This document shows positions 54,301 through 58,704 of a stretch of DNA of 64,000 nt, in pieces (position 1 is the stretch's first letter; each line of letters begins with the position of its first letter). Both the position numbers and the translations under genes were made by a program. The DNA lies in contig JAPXFQ010001795.1 of assembly GCA_028564705.1 (NCBI GenBank), forward strand, positions 310,001-374,000. Reading direction: 5' to 3'. This stretch comes from Apricaphanius iberus. Its lineage: Eukaryota > Chordata > Actinopteri > Cyprinodontiformes > Aphaniidae. A model generated the notes under the pieces. The model saw nothing but the letters and a program-made list of their open reading frames with translations. It was not told the DNA's origin and did no database searches.

Positions 54301-56971
54301 CCTACATTCGTCACCGGGGGCAGCGTAACTACAGAACCATAGCGCAACTGGAAACATGGCAGCACAATAGCTTTCTGCTAAAACATAAACTACAGTCTAG
54401 ATGCAGTAGGGCTGTCTGACACATGGAGTCTATGAGCCACAAGATCAGGATAATTAAATCGACTCAGCAGCCGTCTCATTGCTATTAGTATGCCGTTATT
54501 TGTTGTAAATTTGGCTATAATGTGTGATGTTATAGGTGTTTAGTAGAGAATTCAATTTTTGTGTTTTTCCTTAGAGACTTAATATTTTAATTGGTCATTT
54601 TATCAAAGCATGCTAATGCAAACAACACCATTGCGTCATCTGGAGCAGTTTTATGACTGCAAATCAAATAGGAAAATAAGAAATAACTATTGCCATGCGT
54701 TGTTAAATGCAAGCCTGAATAAGGGAGTGTAAACAAATTTACTGGAAAACATAGTTTTCATTTTCTTAATGTTGGCTCCAAGGATTGTGAATGCCTGCAT
54801 GTTTGCTTACGGTCTGTCAGTCAGTGTAATGGGGACACCTCTCAGCTGACACATCCAGCTCGACACTGGGAAGTGGAGGAGCTCTGATTGGGTAGAAGAT
54901 GGAACAGATACTGATTGCTTTGTGTGTACTGACTAACCTTTTATATAAAAAAACAAAAACAGGTCATCTTTTGTTTGCAACATTTCCATACCTGATGAAG
55001 ATAATTCTTTTCTCCATCCAGTCTAAAATGTGATATTTTTGATAACTCATCTTTTTCCAAAGTCATAAATATATTTTTTATGTGCTCATTCCTTGCTGTG
55101 ATACTGTTCAGACATCAGCAGGACTTCAAATAAAGTATCTGAAATATTATTTTTTTTAAGGCTTTGCATATAAAACCTTATTACATGTTTTAACGTTAAT
55201 AATTACAATATTATTCCTGATGGCTGTTTTTTTGTTTGTTCTGTGTGCATAATGTGATCAGCCCGTCATTAGACTGGAATACAACAACAAATAAAACATG
55301 ATGAGATCATTTAAAACTGGCTGCAGAGTTCTACACCTGGAACACCTGGCTTACCTTACACCTAACAGTCATGGCCACAGTTGGACTTTAGCAAACAAGA
55401 ACCCAAAAAGCTCACAGGGAAGACAGGAGTTTTAATGATTACCATGATCAAATGTTAAAGCTAATCCTTAGCATCCATATTTATTTACTCCTTTGACTTA
55501 GTAGTGAGTGATATAAAAAGTACAAGGAAAAAAATAACATACATTCAGGCTACAGTGGAGATTTTGATTATATCAACTAGGGATGCAACGATATCACTTT
55601 TTTCAAAACCAATACAATACCGATACTTGGATATGAGCACTTGCCAATACAGAGTACCAATACCGGTACTTCTACCACACACACAAAAATGCAATGAATT
55701 GGAAAACAGGTTTTATTTTCTTCTCCGCTTGTTACATCTGATGGTGAAATCTAAGTTCTAAGGCTGAAAGTATAATAATAAGATCTGATTTTGCCAAAGA
55801 AGAAGTACAATAAACATGGCGACCGTAGGAGATTATTAGCTGGTTAATATTCAGATAACGGAAAAAAGACAGCAGAAGTATCGTAGATGGTATATAAAAC
55901 ATATTTACCACTATTAATGATTTCTTTCCTACTGGTTTTGCCGCTGTTGACCGTGTTTATCTACAGACGGTCAAATAGCGCTCAACACTTCCCCCTACTG
56001 GTTACTCTCAATAGCGTTTGTAAAAGGTATGCCGTTCGGTTCTCGTTTGACATTTTAAAGCCGATAAAGTTTGTAAACTATAGACGAGGCTCTTTTTTTT
56101 GGAATTACTTCATCAGAATTGTGTGCTTCGCTCCTGCCAGCAGCTGCTCTTAGTTAAAAACGTTATTTTCTACACTGTGTTGAAGAGCGTGTAGCGGTGA
56201 AATCGGTCCTGGCTTAAACACTTCCCCTCATTAAACGTTGCGGAAGTTGTCCGAGCTATTCACGGGTATAGGGGTATATTACAAATTCATATAACGAAAA
56301 TAAACACTGGTTTTTGGTATGAACCGGTATACCGCCCAGGACTAGTTCAGTGTTCGTCTTTACACTAAATATTACAAGTTTAAAAGGTGTTGCTTTCCAT
56401 TTAGGAGAAAAGAAACCTGTTGTACTTGAAGAATTTTTTATACAAATATATGCAGGTTTATTATTGTGCAATGTTTAATTTATACGAGTAACCAAGAAAG
56501 CAGACAATTTCAAAGTTTGTGATTTTTTATAAAATTTAGCTTTCAATTTACATTTTAAAAGAAAATAATATATCAGAATAGATATTGTTACTGCACATGG
56601 ATTACTATTGCCCAGCCTTGCTTTGCGTTTAGTCAGGTTTTATATGAGGTTTTGTGAGATTTCCTGTTTGAGCTTGGAATATTTGAAAGTAAAAATCGCT
56701 TGGTGTGTCTCCTCATTGCCGTGTGGCCGTACACACTGTAGGACCAAAGAAGGAATATCCATGAGATTTTTTATTGCAGTGTGTGGTCTGAAACGTGCTG
56801 TGTGACCCAGACCTTACATCTGCTTCTGCAGCAGGTTCTCCTGAAGTCTAAAACCCTCCTGCTGCTGCTGGAGGCTTACCAGAAATCCCAGGTAGCAGGA
56901 GTCAGATTCAGTAGGTCTTTGTCGTATCCCTTATGCTCCACCAGATATCGAGCAAAGCTCTCGTAGATTAG
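1034..56971 (-). CDS. nt5dc1: nt5dc1, 5'-nucleotidase domain-containing protein 1 (seven internal exons, partial)
   Basis: Seven minus-strand exons join in one frame: 56971-56880, 54120-54049, 53959-53850, 53755-53676, 53572-53491, 4509-4335 and 1131-1034. They total 709 nt, about 236 codons. Every junction is GT-AG and the phases agree throughout. The product follows vertebrate NT5DC1 from the region [20 protein letters not shown] through [35 protein letters not shown] and [19 protein letters not shown] to [12 protein letters not shown]5DC1 is a HAD-superfamily protein related to cytosolic 5'-nucleotidases; its substrate is not settled as far as I know. The ITSSHSDY stretch fits HAD motif II. 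The first exon, which should carry the DxDxT nucleophile motif, is not visible up to base 64000. The C-terminal exons lie left of base 1. One intron of about 49 kb hosts col10a1 on the opposite strand. No frame-breaking change is seen. Confidence 0.95.
1425..1674. mobile_element. Short hAT-like MITE, 250 bp
   Basis: The element begins TAAGGCTGGATATA and ends with the complement of TAGGGCTGGGGGATAAATCA. It is bounded on both sides by CATGGAAC (1417-1424 and 1675-1682), a perfect 8-bp target duplication typical of hAT insertions. It carries no gene. Related ends are seen near 11105 and 33170. Confidence 0.8.
1675..4334. other. nt5dc1 intron between exons 4335 and 1131
   Basis: Non-coding, AT-rich. 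The only repeat I can point to is at about 2935-3060, where the motif TATCGGCC recurs several times, as in ends of non-autonomous hAT-like elements. The small open frames here show no recognisable family. Confidence 0.4.
4335..4509 (-). CDS. nt5dc1: nt5dc1 exon, first after the 49-kb intron
   Basis: The 175-nt exon reads [20 protein letters not shown], then [20 protein letters not shown] and [18 protein letters not shown] plus two bases of Gly. It matches human IYFPEIKRDPGRYL...[29 protein letters not shown] fits HAD motif II (Thr/Ser). The acceptor is TTTTTCAG and the donor GTAAGA. The phase joins exactly to the exon 49 kb away at 53491, which supports one transcript across the giant intron. 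Confidence 0.96.
5100..5835. mobile_element. Cluster of decayed hAT-like MITEs with GATAC-rich ends
   Basis: The left edge reads GTTGTAACAATACCAC and the right edge, on the opposite strand, TAGGGATTCACCGATACTG. Inside are further ends such as TAGAGATGTTCTGATACC (about 5364) and GGCCCAACCCTA (about 5738-5750). The pattern suggests elements inserted within one another. Similar copies lie at 32600-32935 and 55580-55760. No target duplication was found, so class and limits are approximate. Confidence 0.45.
6553..6660 (+). mobile_element. tRNA-derived SINE head
   Basis: An A-box-like TGGCGTAGTAG at 6564-6574 is followed 38 bases later by a B-box-like AGTTCCAGTCC at 6613-6623 (consensus GGTTCGANTCC). 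This is the internal RNA polymerase III promoter layout of tRNA-derived fish SINEs. The B box has changes from consensus. No clear tail or flanking duplication was found. The open frames here are incidental. Confidence 0.55.
6661..10789. other. Giant-intron stretch without a recognised gene
   Basis: AT-rich intronic sequence of nt5dc1. Short open frames on both strands (for example 7926-8240, 8897-9202 and 9543-9728) match no family I know and lack splice or codon evidence. The stretch GCTGCATTCCATTTGTCTCG near 9922 looks like the end of a dispersed fish repeat, but no partner end could be fixed. Confidence 0.35.
10790..11115. mobile_element. MITE fragment related to the 1425 element
   Basis: The right end AAATCACCCAGCCCTA matches the right end of the element at 1425-1674. 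The interior shares TTTTAATTGATTTTTTTCTA-like stretches with it. The left end is not recognisable and no target duplication was found, so it is probably truncated. Confidence 0.4.
11303..11970. mobile_element. MITE with long terminal inverted repeats, class unresolved
   Basis: The left end AGCCCAGTTTATGCTTCT is matched in inverse on the right by AGCCTAGTTTATGCTTCT (read from about 11970 on the minus strand). The copy spans about 670 bp. The sub-terminal GACGGAGACGGA-type motif near 11840 recurs near the right end. Similarity may run about 9 bp further out on each side (GAACTCT), so the limits are uncertain. No transposase is encoded. Confidence 0.55.
12090..12400 (-). pseudogene. Possible decayed Tc1/mariner transposase fragment
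   Basis: The minus-strand frame reads [18 protein letters not shown] and later [10 protein letters not shown]. These recall the Tc1-type blocks MVWG, RSPLV and RY...VLP in the right order. Upstream in the same direction, WTNDEYRQ resembles the W-x-DE region. Several expected residues are missing, so this is a weak, family-pattern-based call. Confidence 0.3.
12690..13135 (+). mobile_element. GC-rich LINE 3' fragment, RTE/Rex3-like
   Basis: Base composition jumps to GC-rich (for example GGGCCCCATGGG) in an AT-rich intron. The end reads GTGGCTGGGGAAAGGGAA ... GGATAAGCAGTAGAGAATGG, which resembles the 3' end of fish RTE-clade (Rex3-type) LINEs that finish in GATG-type repeats. The part at 12800-13015 resembles a dispersed GC-rich fish repeat often found next to it. 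Assignment rests on memory of the family, not alignment. Confidence 0.45.
13136..16080. other. Giant-intron stretch, simple repeats only
   Basis: AT-rich intron. A diverged GTCGAC/GACTGATTAGTCAAC pattern at 13255-13605 may be a degraded hAT-like element. A TA microsatellite followed by poly-T lies at 15036-15069. No gene is supported. The 147-codon open frame starting at 15853 has no recognisable domain and is probably chance. Confidence 0.35.
16084..16122. repeat. Perfect inverted repeat (hairpin)
   Basis: GGGGACAGTGAC is followed after about a dozen bases (GCCAGTTGCACA) by GTCACTGTCCCC, a perfect 12-bp stem. It lies in non-coding intron sequence. It may be a fold-back relic of a mobile element; no function is implied. 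Confidence 0.6.
17165..17257 (+). mobile_element. L2-like LINE 3' tail
   Basis: GTAAAGTGCCTTATGACG...ATGACATCTGTTG...CTATACAAATAAATTGAATTG is a diverged copy of the 3' end of the L2-like LINE at 19560-21615. It is severely 5'-truncated. Confidence 0.7.
19560..20869 (+). pseudogene. L2-like LINE reverse transcriptase remnant
   Basis: The frame covers the RT palm and thumb. [15 protein letters not shown] holds the first catalytic Asp region, [17 protein letters not shown] the middle block, and YTDDTQLYL the YxDD box with both catalytic aspartates. After 20225 an indel shifts the frame. A stop lies near 20390 and the C-terminal part is open again at 20510-20869 ([20 protein letters not shown], then [16 protein letters not shown]). 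The endonuclease domain is absent. The copy is inactive. Confidence 0.88.
19560..21615 (+). mobile_element. L2-like non-LTR retrotransposon, 5'-truncated
   Basis: The copy starts within the reverse transcriptase ([18 protein letters not shown]) and keeps a long 3'UTR with AGACAGGTTAATGTTAGTAG-type sequence. It ends GTAAAGTGCCTTGAGATGAC ... ATAAATAAACTGAATTTAAT, the A/T-rich tail typical of fish L2/CR1-group LINEs. Its left edge lies in the hAT-like element at 18584-21646. Closely similar 3' regions recur at 58705-60025 and as a solo tail at 17165. Confidence 0.85.
22508..22696 (+). other. Short open frame with one predicted membrane segment, unrecognised
   Basis: A 62-codon frame contains a strongly hydrophobic stretch ([20 protein letters not shown]) followed by basic residues (YGKIKK), as a single-pass helix with a cytosolic basic flank would show. 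No family is recognised. The upstream CCACCACTGCTGTGACTGCAG could contain an acceptor. It could be an exon of an unknown intronic gene, or chance. Confidence 0.15.
23315..25517. mobile_element. Outer MITE that received the 23330-25127 insertion
   Basis: The left arm TTGGTGCGTTCACAC (about 23315-23329) and the right arm, read on the minus strand from 25517, TTGGTGCATTCACACCAAAC, are inverted repeats. Removing the inner element and one GTTCACAC copy joins TTCACAC to AGCCCAAAACGTC, comparable to CACCAAACGC in the other arm. It has no coding capacity. Confidence 0.55.
23330..25127. mobile_element. hAT-like non-autonomous element, 1.8 kb
   Basis: The left end TAGGGCTGATTATTTGGATC and the right end (minus strand) TAGGGCTGCAAAACTGAATT are flanked by a perfect 8-bp duplication GTTCACAC (23322-23329 and 25128-25135). 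The interior includes ATCGATGAATCGG and CGATTAATCGAC near the left end. Interior open frames (24383-24631 minus, 24731-24970 plus) show no transposase motif. Confidence 0.8.
26165..26400 (+). mobile_element. Tc1-like element, 5' end remnant
   Basis: CTTGTCCACATTTTGCCACTTTACAACCACAGAC and a downstream CTTCAGAAGTCTCTGTATATATACACAGCTG correspond to the left non-coding end of a common fish Tc1-like transposon. The same family is represented at 57160-57960. No transposase remains here. Confidence 0.45.
27740..28320. repeat. Unclassified interspersed repeat with internal palindromes
   Basis: Contains TCCATTTTCTGATAATGGA, a short palindrome, near 27820, and the block CCAGCCAATCAGAACCGAGT near 28272, which I recall as recurrent in fish genomes. 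CCATGGT occurs near both edges (27868 and 28306). TATA runs flank it. No end pair is secure. Confidence 0.3.
28341..28620 (+). mobile_element. Tc1-like element, single end
   Basis: Begins CAGTATAGGTCAAAAATTTG and continues with the same non-coding block as the element at 39375 (GGCATCAAAACTATGAATGA) and GTTTTCCAACAGTCTTGAAG. It breaks off near 28620. It abuts a TATA/CA microsatellite, matching the TA-rich target preference of Tc1. Confidence 0.65.
28621..32599. other. Giant-intron stretch, few recognisable repeats
   Basis: AT-rich intron. Apart from the LINE tail at 30015-30075 and an adjacent poly-A then poly-G tract (about 29981-30016), I see no gene, RNA or transposon ends that I can support. 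Confidence 0.35.
30015..30075 (+). mobile_element. L2/CR1-like LINE 3' tail
   Basis: GAAGCACTTTGAGTTGTAAT...GTATGAAAAAAAAAGTGCTT...ATAAATAATTAAATTA follows the stem-loop and tail layout of L2/CR1-group LINE 3' ends (GCACTTTGAG...GTGCT...ATAAATAAA). Only the last 60 bp is present. Confidence 0.5.
32600..33180. mobile_element. Two hAT-like MITE remnants
   Basis: The first runs from about 32604 (AAGGATGCACTGATGCAGAT) to about 32925 (GGTATCGTTGCATTC); these ends are imperfect inverted repeats and related to the cluster at 5100-5835. The second ends at 33178 with AACACCCAGCCCTA, as in the 1425 element, and may start near 33011 (AGGGATGGCTG). No target duplication was recognised. Confidence 0.4.
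34047..34816 (+). mobile_element. hAT-like non-autonomous element with 8-bp target duplication
   Basis: The left end TAGGCCTGGGAGGTATACCG and the right end (minus strand) TAGGGCTGGGCGGTATGGCA are terminal inverted repeats. CAACCAGG flanks both sides exactly (34039-34046 and 34817-34824). It is 770 bp long and has no transposase. An inverted, partial copy lies at 55790-56344 in a different nt5dc1 intron. Confidence 0.88.
34843..34965. repeat. Degenerate CCTAA-type tandem repeats
   Basis: CCTAACCCTAACC is followed by several TCCTAATCCTAAT-like blocks at intervals of about 21-31 bases, separated by TTCGAGAAGCATTA-like spacers. The first block resembles vertebrate telomere repeats on the C strand. 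The array is short and diverged. Confidence 0.4.
35684..36617. mobile_element. hAT-like MITE, about 930 bp
   Basis: The left end GGGGTGTAACGATTCTC and the right end (minus strand) AACGGTGTCACGATCTC are inverted repeats. The 10-base string GTTCTCAGTA occurs at both flanks (35674-35683 and 36618-36627). This includes the 8-bp duplication, so the exact boundary may shift by up to two bases. No coding region. Confidence 0.75.
36618..37544. other. Intron stretch with an unclassified repeat-like block
   Basis: Around 36730-37010 the sequence is less AT-rich (CCAATGGCCGCTGGCTG, CATGGAGGCCGCCATTGC) and resembles dispersed fish repeats, but no ends were found. The open frame at 36884-37117 shows no family. 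Confidence 0.3.
37545..39281 (-). mobile_element. R4/Dong-like LINE fragment (restriction-like endonuclease type)
   Basis: On the minus strand the reading frames give the C-terminal part of a REL-endonuclease LINE. The CCHC-like knuckle [20 protein letters not shown] lies in the frame at 38348-37917. KQPDIVVV is the start of the PD-(D/E)XK endonuclease, then [20 protein letters not shown], and finally [19 protein letters not shown] before the stop at 37617. A short deletion with a frame change between KQPDIVVV and VAIPSD removes the part expected to hold the next acidic residue. Related sequence continues upstream to 39281 in broken frames. The copy is 5'-truncated and dead. Confidence 0.75.
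39286..39368. repeat. TA microsatellite with TATACA variants
   Basis: Uninterrupted TA dinucleotides run from about 39286 to 39341, then TACATACATATATACATACA. It lies exactly between the LINE fragment and the Tc1 remnant. Confidence 0.95.
39375..39810 (+). mobile_element. Tc1-like transposon, internally deleted
   Basis: The left end is CAGTGCAGACCAAAAGTTTG followed by the usual non-coding arm. The interior jumps at about 39530 to the last part of the transposase: [20 protein letters not shown] corresponds to the Tc1 block SPDLNPIEHLWDELDRR that holds the third catalytic residue (here Glu is replaced). [10 protein letters not shown] and [12 protein letters not shown] follow. The right arm ends near 39800, so the second terminal repeat is incomplete. 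Confidence 0.75.
39811..42862. other. Giant-intron stretch with no recognised gene
   Basis: Short open frames on both strands (for example 40476-40775) match no known family. Poly-A (about 39809-39823) and poly-T (about 42283-42310) tracts are present; the latter could be the tail of a minus-strand retroelement, but no body was recognised. Confidence 0.35.
42863..43320. mobile_element. Possible hAT-like MITE next to the TTAA element
   Basis: TTTACACTGCAGGTCCTAAT with CAAATCCGATTTTTTAAG on the left and GGTCGGATTGGAAAAAGTAG with GATTTGTGCTG on the right resemble imperfect inverted ends of a dispersed fish element. No target duplication was found. Confidence 0.3.
43325..43835. mobile_element. 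TTAA-flanked MITE, 511 bp
   Basis: The left end AGTGACAGTGTGTAATTTTT and the right end (minus strand) AGGCAAAGTGTGTAATTTTC are inverted repeats. TTAA stands directly outside both ends (43321-43324 and 43836-43839). TTAA duplications point to piggyBac-type elements, although the terminal bases are not the usual CCC of that superfamily. No transposase is encoded. Confidence 0.65.
43840..46185. other. Giant-intron stretch, mostly featureless
   Basis: AT-rich. A long poly-A tract lies at 45368-45398, directly after TTCGGACACACCAAGGATT, which resembles a fragment of a Tc1 arm. No gene is supported. Confidence 0.35.
46186..46535 (+). mobile_element. Tc1-like transposon, transposase C-terminus and right end
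   Basis: [21 protein letters not shown] shifted frames hide a Tc1-like block: [20 protein letters not shown] matches the pattern around the last catalytic acidic residue. It is followed by [13 protein letters not shown] and then TAATATTGATTTGATT. The right end CCTAAAACCTTTGCACAGTACTGTA is a Tc1 terminal repeat. Frameshifts and stops make it inactive. Confidence 0.6.
46536..47316. promoter_or_regulatory. col10a1 upstream region
   Basis: About 780 bp between the last Tc1 remnant and the TATA box. It includes a GGA trinucleotide run (about 47178-47203). Collagen X transcription in hypertrophic cartilage is known to depend on Runx2-type factors, but I could not assign a specific site with confidence. 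Confidence 0.35.
47317..47324 (+). promoter_or_regulatory. TATA box of col10a1
   Basis: TATAAATA in GCGCGGTATAAATACCTTGA lies about 600 bp upstream of the start codon and just before the first exon. The transcription start is expected about 30 bases downstream, near 47347. Confidence 0.75.
47347..47463 (+). other. col10a1: col10a1 exon 1, 5' untranslated
   Basis: The start is inferred from the TATA box. The exon ends at the donor in CTTCACG/GTAAGT, an almost ideal splice site. It has no in-frame start leading into exon 2. A non-coding first exon is the known arrangement in vertebrate COL10A1. The following intron is 460 bp. Confidence 0.7.
47924..48068 (+). CDS. col10a1: col10a1 exon 2 (start codon, signal peptide, NC2)
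   Basis: The acceptor is GTTTGTTTGTGCAG. Fifteen bases of leader precede ATG at 47939. The coding part gives 43 codons plus one base: signal peptide, then [20 protein letters not shown], followed by PVKSH. The donor is GTGAGG. The upstream ATG of an alternative long frame at 50870 is only intron read-through into exon 3. Confidence 0.92.
47939..52834 (+). CDS. col10a1: col10a1, collagen type X alpha-1 chain
   Basis: Coding exons are 47939-48068 and 50979-52834, giving about 661 residues (human 680). Residues 1-18 are a signal peptide ([18 protein letters not shown]). The short NC2 region runs to about 46. Gly-X-Y repeats with a few typical interruptions (GHSQAGK, GLSATGK, GVGKPG) span about 47-505. 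The C-terminal NC1/C1q-like domain at about 530-661 has the expected blocks [36 protein letters not shown] and [18 protein letters not shown]. Three chains trimerise through NC1 and form a network in the extracellular matrix of hypertrophic cartilage; in fish also around forming bone. Short-chain class shared with collagen VIII, but the position inside nt5dc1 and the ending SGFLIAST favour col10a1. No stop or frameshift is seen. Confidence 0.96.
50979..52834 (+). CDS. col10a1: col10a1 exon 3 (triple helix and NC1)
   Basis: A single large exon, as in other vertebrates, starts after TTTTTATTCCTTAG. Joining the split base gives Ala-Val-Ala-Gly-Pro-Pro. A second acceptor nine bases on (GTTGCAG, exon from 50988) would also keep the frame and drop Ala-Val-Ala. 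The exon ends at TGA 52832-52834. The triple-helix part is GC-rich compared with the introns, reflecting Gly and Pro codons. Confidence 0.95.
52835..53415 (+). other. col10a1: col10a1 3' untranslated region
   Basis: AT-rich sequence from the stop codon to shortly after the last poly-A signal; the end is inferred. Two other AATAAA motifs occur (52838 and 53069). The one at 52838 is too close to the stop to be the main site; 53069 could give a shorter transcript. Confidence 0.6.
53393..53398 (+). terminator. Polyadenylation signal of col10a1
   Basis: AATAAA in ACATGGAATAAAAGTACGAC, followed within 30 bases by a GT-rich stretch (GTGAGTTTGTTTCATCTTTG). This would end the mRNA about 70-80 bp before the convergent nt5dc1 exon at 53491. 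Confidence 0.65.
53491..53572 (-). CDS. nt5dc1: nt5dc1 exon, last before the 49-kb intron
   Basis: The 82-nt exon reads [20 protein letters not shown] then YNTSAFK plus one base, matching human DFWKDIVAAIQHNYKMSAFK. The acceptor TTTTTAATAG is unusual in lacking the C before AG but is pyrimidine-rich upstream. The donor is GTAGCT. The col10a1 polyadenylation signal on the other strand lies only about 95 bp from the left edge of this exon. Confidence 0.93.
53676..53755 (-). CDS. nt5dc1: nt5dc1 exon
   Basis: The 80-nt exon reads [20 protein letters not shown] then VDMLHK after a split Ala codon. The first part is nearly identical to human NT5DC1. The acceptor is TTTTTCAG, the donor GTAAAA. The next intron is 103 bp. 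Confidence 0.96.
53850..53959 (-). CDS. nt5dc1: nt5dc1 exon
   Basis: The 110-nt exon starts with the third base of an Arg codon and reads [20 protein letters not shown], then [16 protein letters not shown] plus one base. It matches human ASHGTK...YGKKEWKHF in order and spacing. The acceptor ends GAACAG and the donor is GTGGGA, a weaker donor than its neighbours. The following intron is 94 bp. Confidence 0.94.
54049..54120 (-). CDS. nt5dc1: nt5dc1 exon
   Basis: The 72-nt exon completes the Cys codon (TG+T) and reads [20 protein letters not shown] then TVL plus two bases of Arg. The acceptor is TTTTTTCCAG and the donor is GTATGC. DLEDGN is strongly conserved in NT5DC-family proteins. An 89-bp intron follows. 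Confidence 0.95.
55575..55785. mobile_element. MITE fragment of the GATAC-rich group
   Basis: TAGGGATGCAACGATATCAC followed by CCAATACAATACCGATACTT, and CAATACCGGTACTTCTACC, match the remnants at 5100 and 32600. It ends against the next element at about 55790. Confidence 0.5.
55790..56344 (-). mobile_element. Inverted partial copy of the 34047 hAT-like element
   Basis: Read on the minus strand from 56344 it begins TAGTCCTGGGCGGTATACCG, then follows the copy at 34047 through GGTCAGACGAGAACCGAGC-like and GAACCAGCTAATAGTCTCC-like blocks. It stops near the TTTGGC that corresponds to about 34602, so the far end is missing. It lies in the intron between nt5dc1 exons 56880 and 54120. Confidence 0.8.
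56880..56971 (-). CDS. nt5dc1: nt5dc1 exon (probably exon 2)
   Basis: The 92-nt exon reads [20 protein letters not shown] followed by [10 protein letters not shown] and a split Cys codon (TG at its 3' end). It follows an acceptor ending TTTCCAG and is closed by the donor GTAAGC. It corresponds to the human segment around residues 33-63 (LIYNSFAQFLVKEKGYDKEL). The next exon is 2.76 kb away; that intron holds an inverted hAT-like repeat (55790-56344). Confidence 0.93.
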
Positions 56972-57159
56972 CTGGAAACACAGGAAACATGAAGTCAGAG
57001 TGGACCACAGTCAGGACATGAATGTCATACAAAGATGTAGAGTTGAATGGAAACAACATACAGGCTTTTCCATCAGCTGACAACACCATACTGTAATTTT
57101 GGACCCTGGTCAGCTCCAGTTTTTGGTTTATAAGATTTCTGCCCTTCTCAGCAACAGGA

Positions 57160-57960
57160 TAGTGCTAAAGTATTCATACCCCTTGGAGTTTATTTTAACT
57201 TTTAAAATGAAGTATTTGATTGAGATTTAAAGTGGCTATCATAAGAAGAAAAATGACACATTTTACATATCAAAATCTGAAAAGTATATAGTACATTTGT
57301 ATTTAACCCGAAAAGTTGTAGCCAAATGATTTGAGTAACCAGTTTATTACTAAAGCCTATGTGTATAACAGCAGCTGTTCTGTTTCTGACCTTAGGAGTT
57401 CTTCAGAGAACAACCGGCAGCATGAACCCAGCTGACGGTCCAGGAGAACCTGCAGGAGACGTTTAAAGAAGGGTTGGGTTCTAACACGTCATGCCAAGCT
57501 TTGAACACCTCTCAGAGCTCTGATCAGTGCATCATAAGTACCTGGAGAGAGGAAGGACCATCTAAAATAACCTACAGCGATACAGACGTCCCCCTAAACC
57601 GACAGATGAATCATGGTAACACTGGAAGAACTGCAGGGTCCCCCCCCGCTCAGGTGGGAGTATTTATGGAGGAGTGATGAGAAGGAAGCCACAGTTTTAG
57701 TGTAGGGGATAAACAAGCAGCTGGAGGAAGGAGCTCTGCTCAGATCCAAACAGAACACATGGAAAACGCTGCATGCGTTATAAAACTAGCACAGTACACT
57801 CCATCTACAGTGGGAAACACAGCGGCGGCAGCATCTGGCTGAGGGAATGCTTTTCTTCACCAAGGATAGGGCAACTGCTGGGGGATGATGGGAAGACCCA
57901 ATCCGATTCAGTCTGATGCAGTTGGATATCGATATGAGTCAGAGGTTTTTAACTGTTACC
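57160..57960 (+). mobile_element. Tc1-like transposon remnant with broken transposase
   Basis: The left arm contains AAAGTATTCATACCCCTTGG. The interior holds broken pieces resembling Tc1 transposase: LQGPPPAQ-like, CIRYK-like and, near 57811, GKHSGGSIWLRECFSS, which corresponds to the block GKHGGGSIMLWGCFSS. Many stops and shifts are present. It lies upstream (in nt5dc1 orientation) of the exon at 56971. Confidence 0.5.
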
Positions 57961-58678
57961 CTAATTATCTGTAACGCAAAGATACAACACTGTGTGAGTA
58001 AGAGTTCACTGGGAAAAACTATATTAACCTTTTCCGACTGAAGCCTTAAAACGTGTCTGTACTTTTCCTTCCTATTTTAGCTGTAAAAAACTGGCAAACA
58101 AGTAAACTGATTTTGGACTTATAAATCAAATCAATTCGTAGAATTTCTATAGAATTTTTTTCCAACACAGCACTAGTGTGACAGAATGGTTCAGTCAAAG
58201 CCTGGATCTAAATCAAATTAGGAAGCCATGGCAAGATCTGTACATTTATTTTCCTCAGATAATATGGTAAACTTTAATTCTAATTCTGATTGTAAAGCAT
58301 TCTGCAGACCATGTTATTCCACTGAAGATGCAACTCCATGTCTAACTGCTGGATCTGACCGGACACAAACCAGAAAAGTTATTTATGAGCAAAACGATGA
58401 TCAGGACAAAGCTAAAAATGAGCATCCAGACTTCATTATCAGAACACTCTGAGCTTGCCTACAGCGCTGGAGTCATTACTGATAGGATTCTTACTGACAG
58501 GGCCGGCCCGTAGCATAGGCAGTATAGGCAAATGTTAGGGGCGCCATGCACCTAGGGGGCGCCAAGGTCGCAAATGCAAGATAAACATTTCTTCCAAGCG
58601 CCCTCTACCACGCGACCGTGGAGGGGGGATTTCAAGGAATCACAGACACACTTGGCTCACGGTGCACAAAAAATCATC

Positions 58679-58704
58679 AATTCAATTCAATTTATTTATA
58701 TAGC
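58679..58704 (-). mobile_element. Inverted L2-like LINE tail
   Basis: AATTCAATTCAATTTATTTA then TATAGC is the reverse complement of the L2-like 3' tail. It directly abuts a plus-strand L2 body. Confidence 0.65.
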
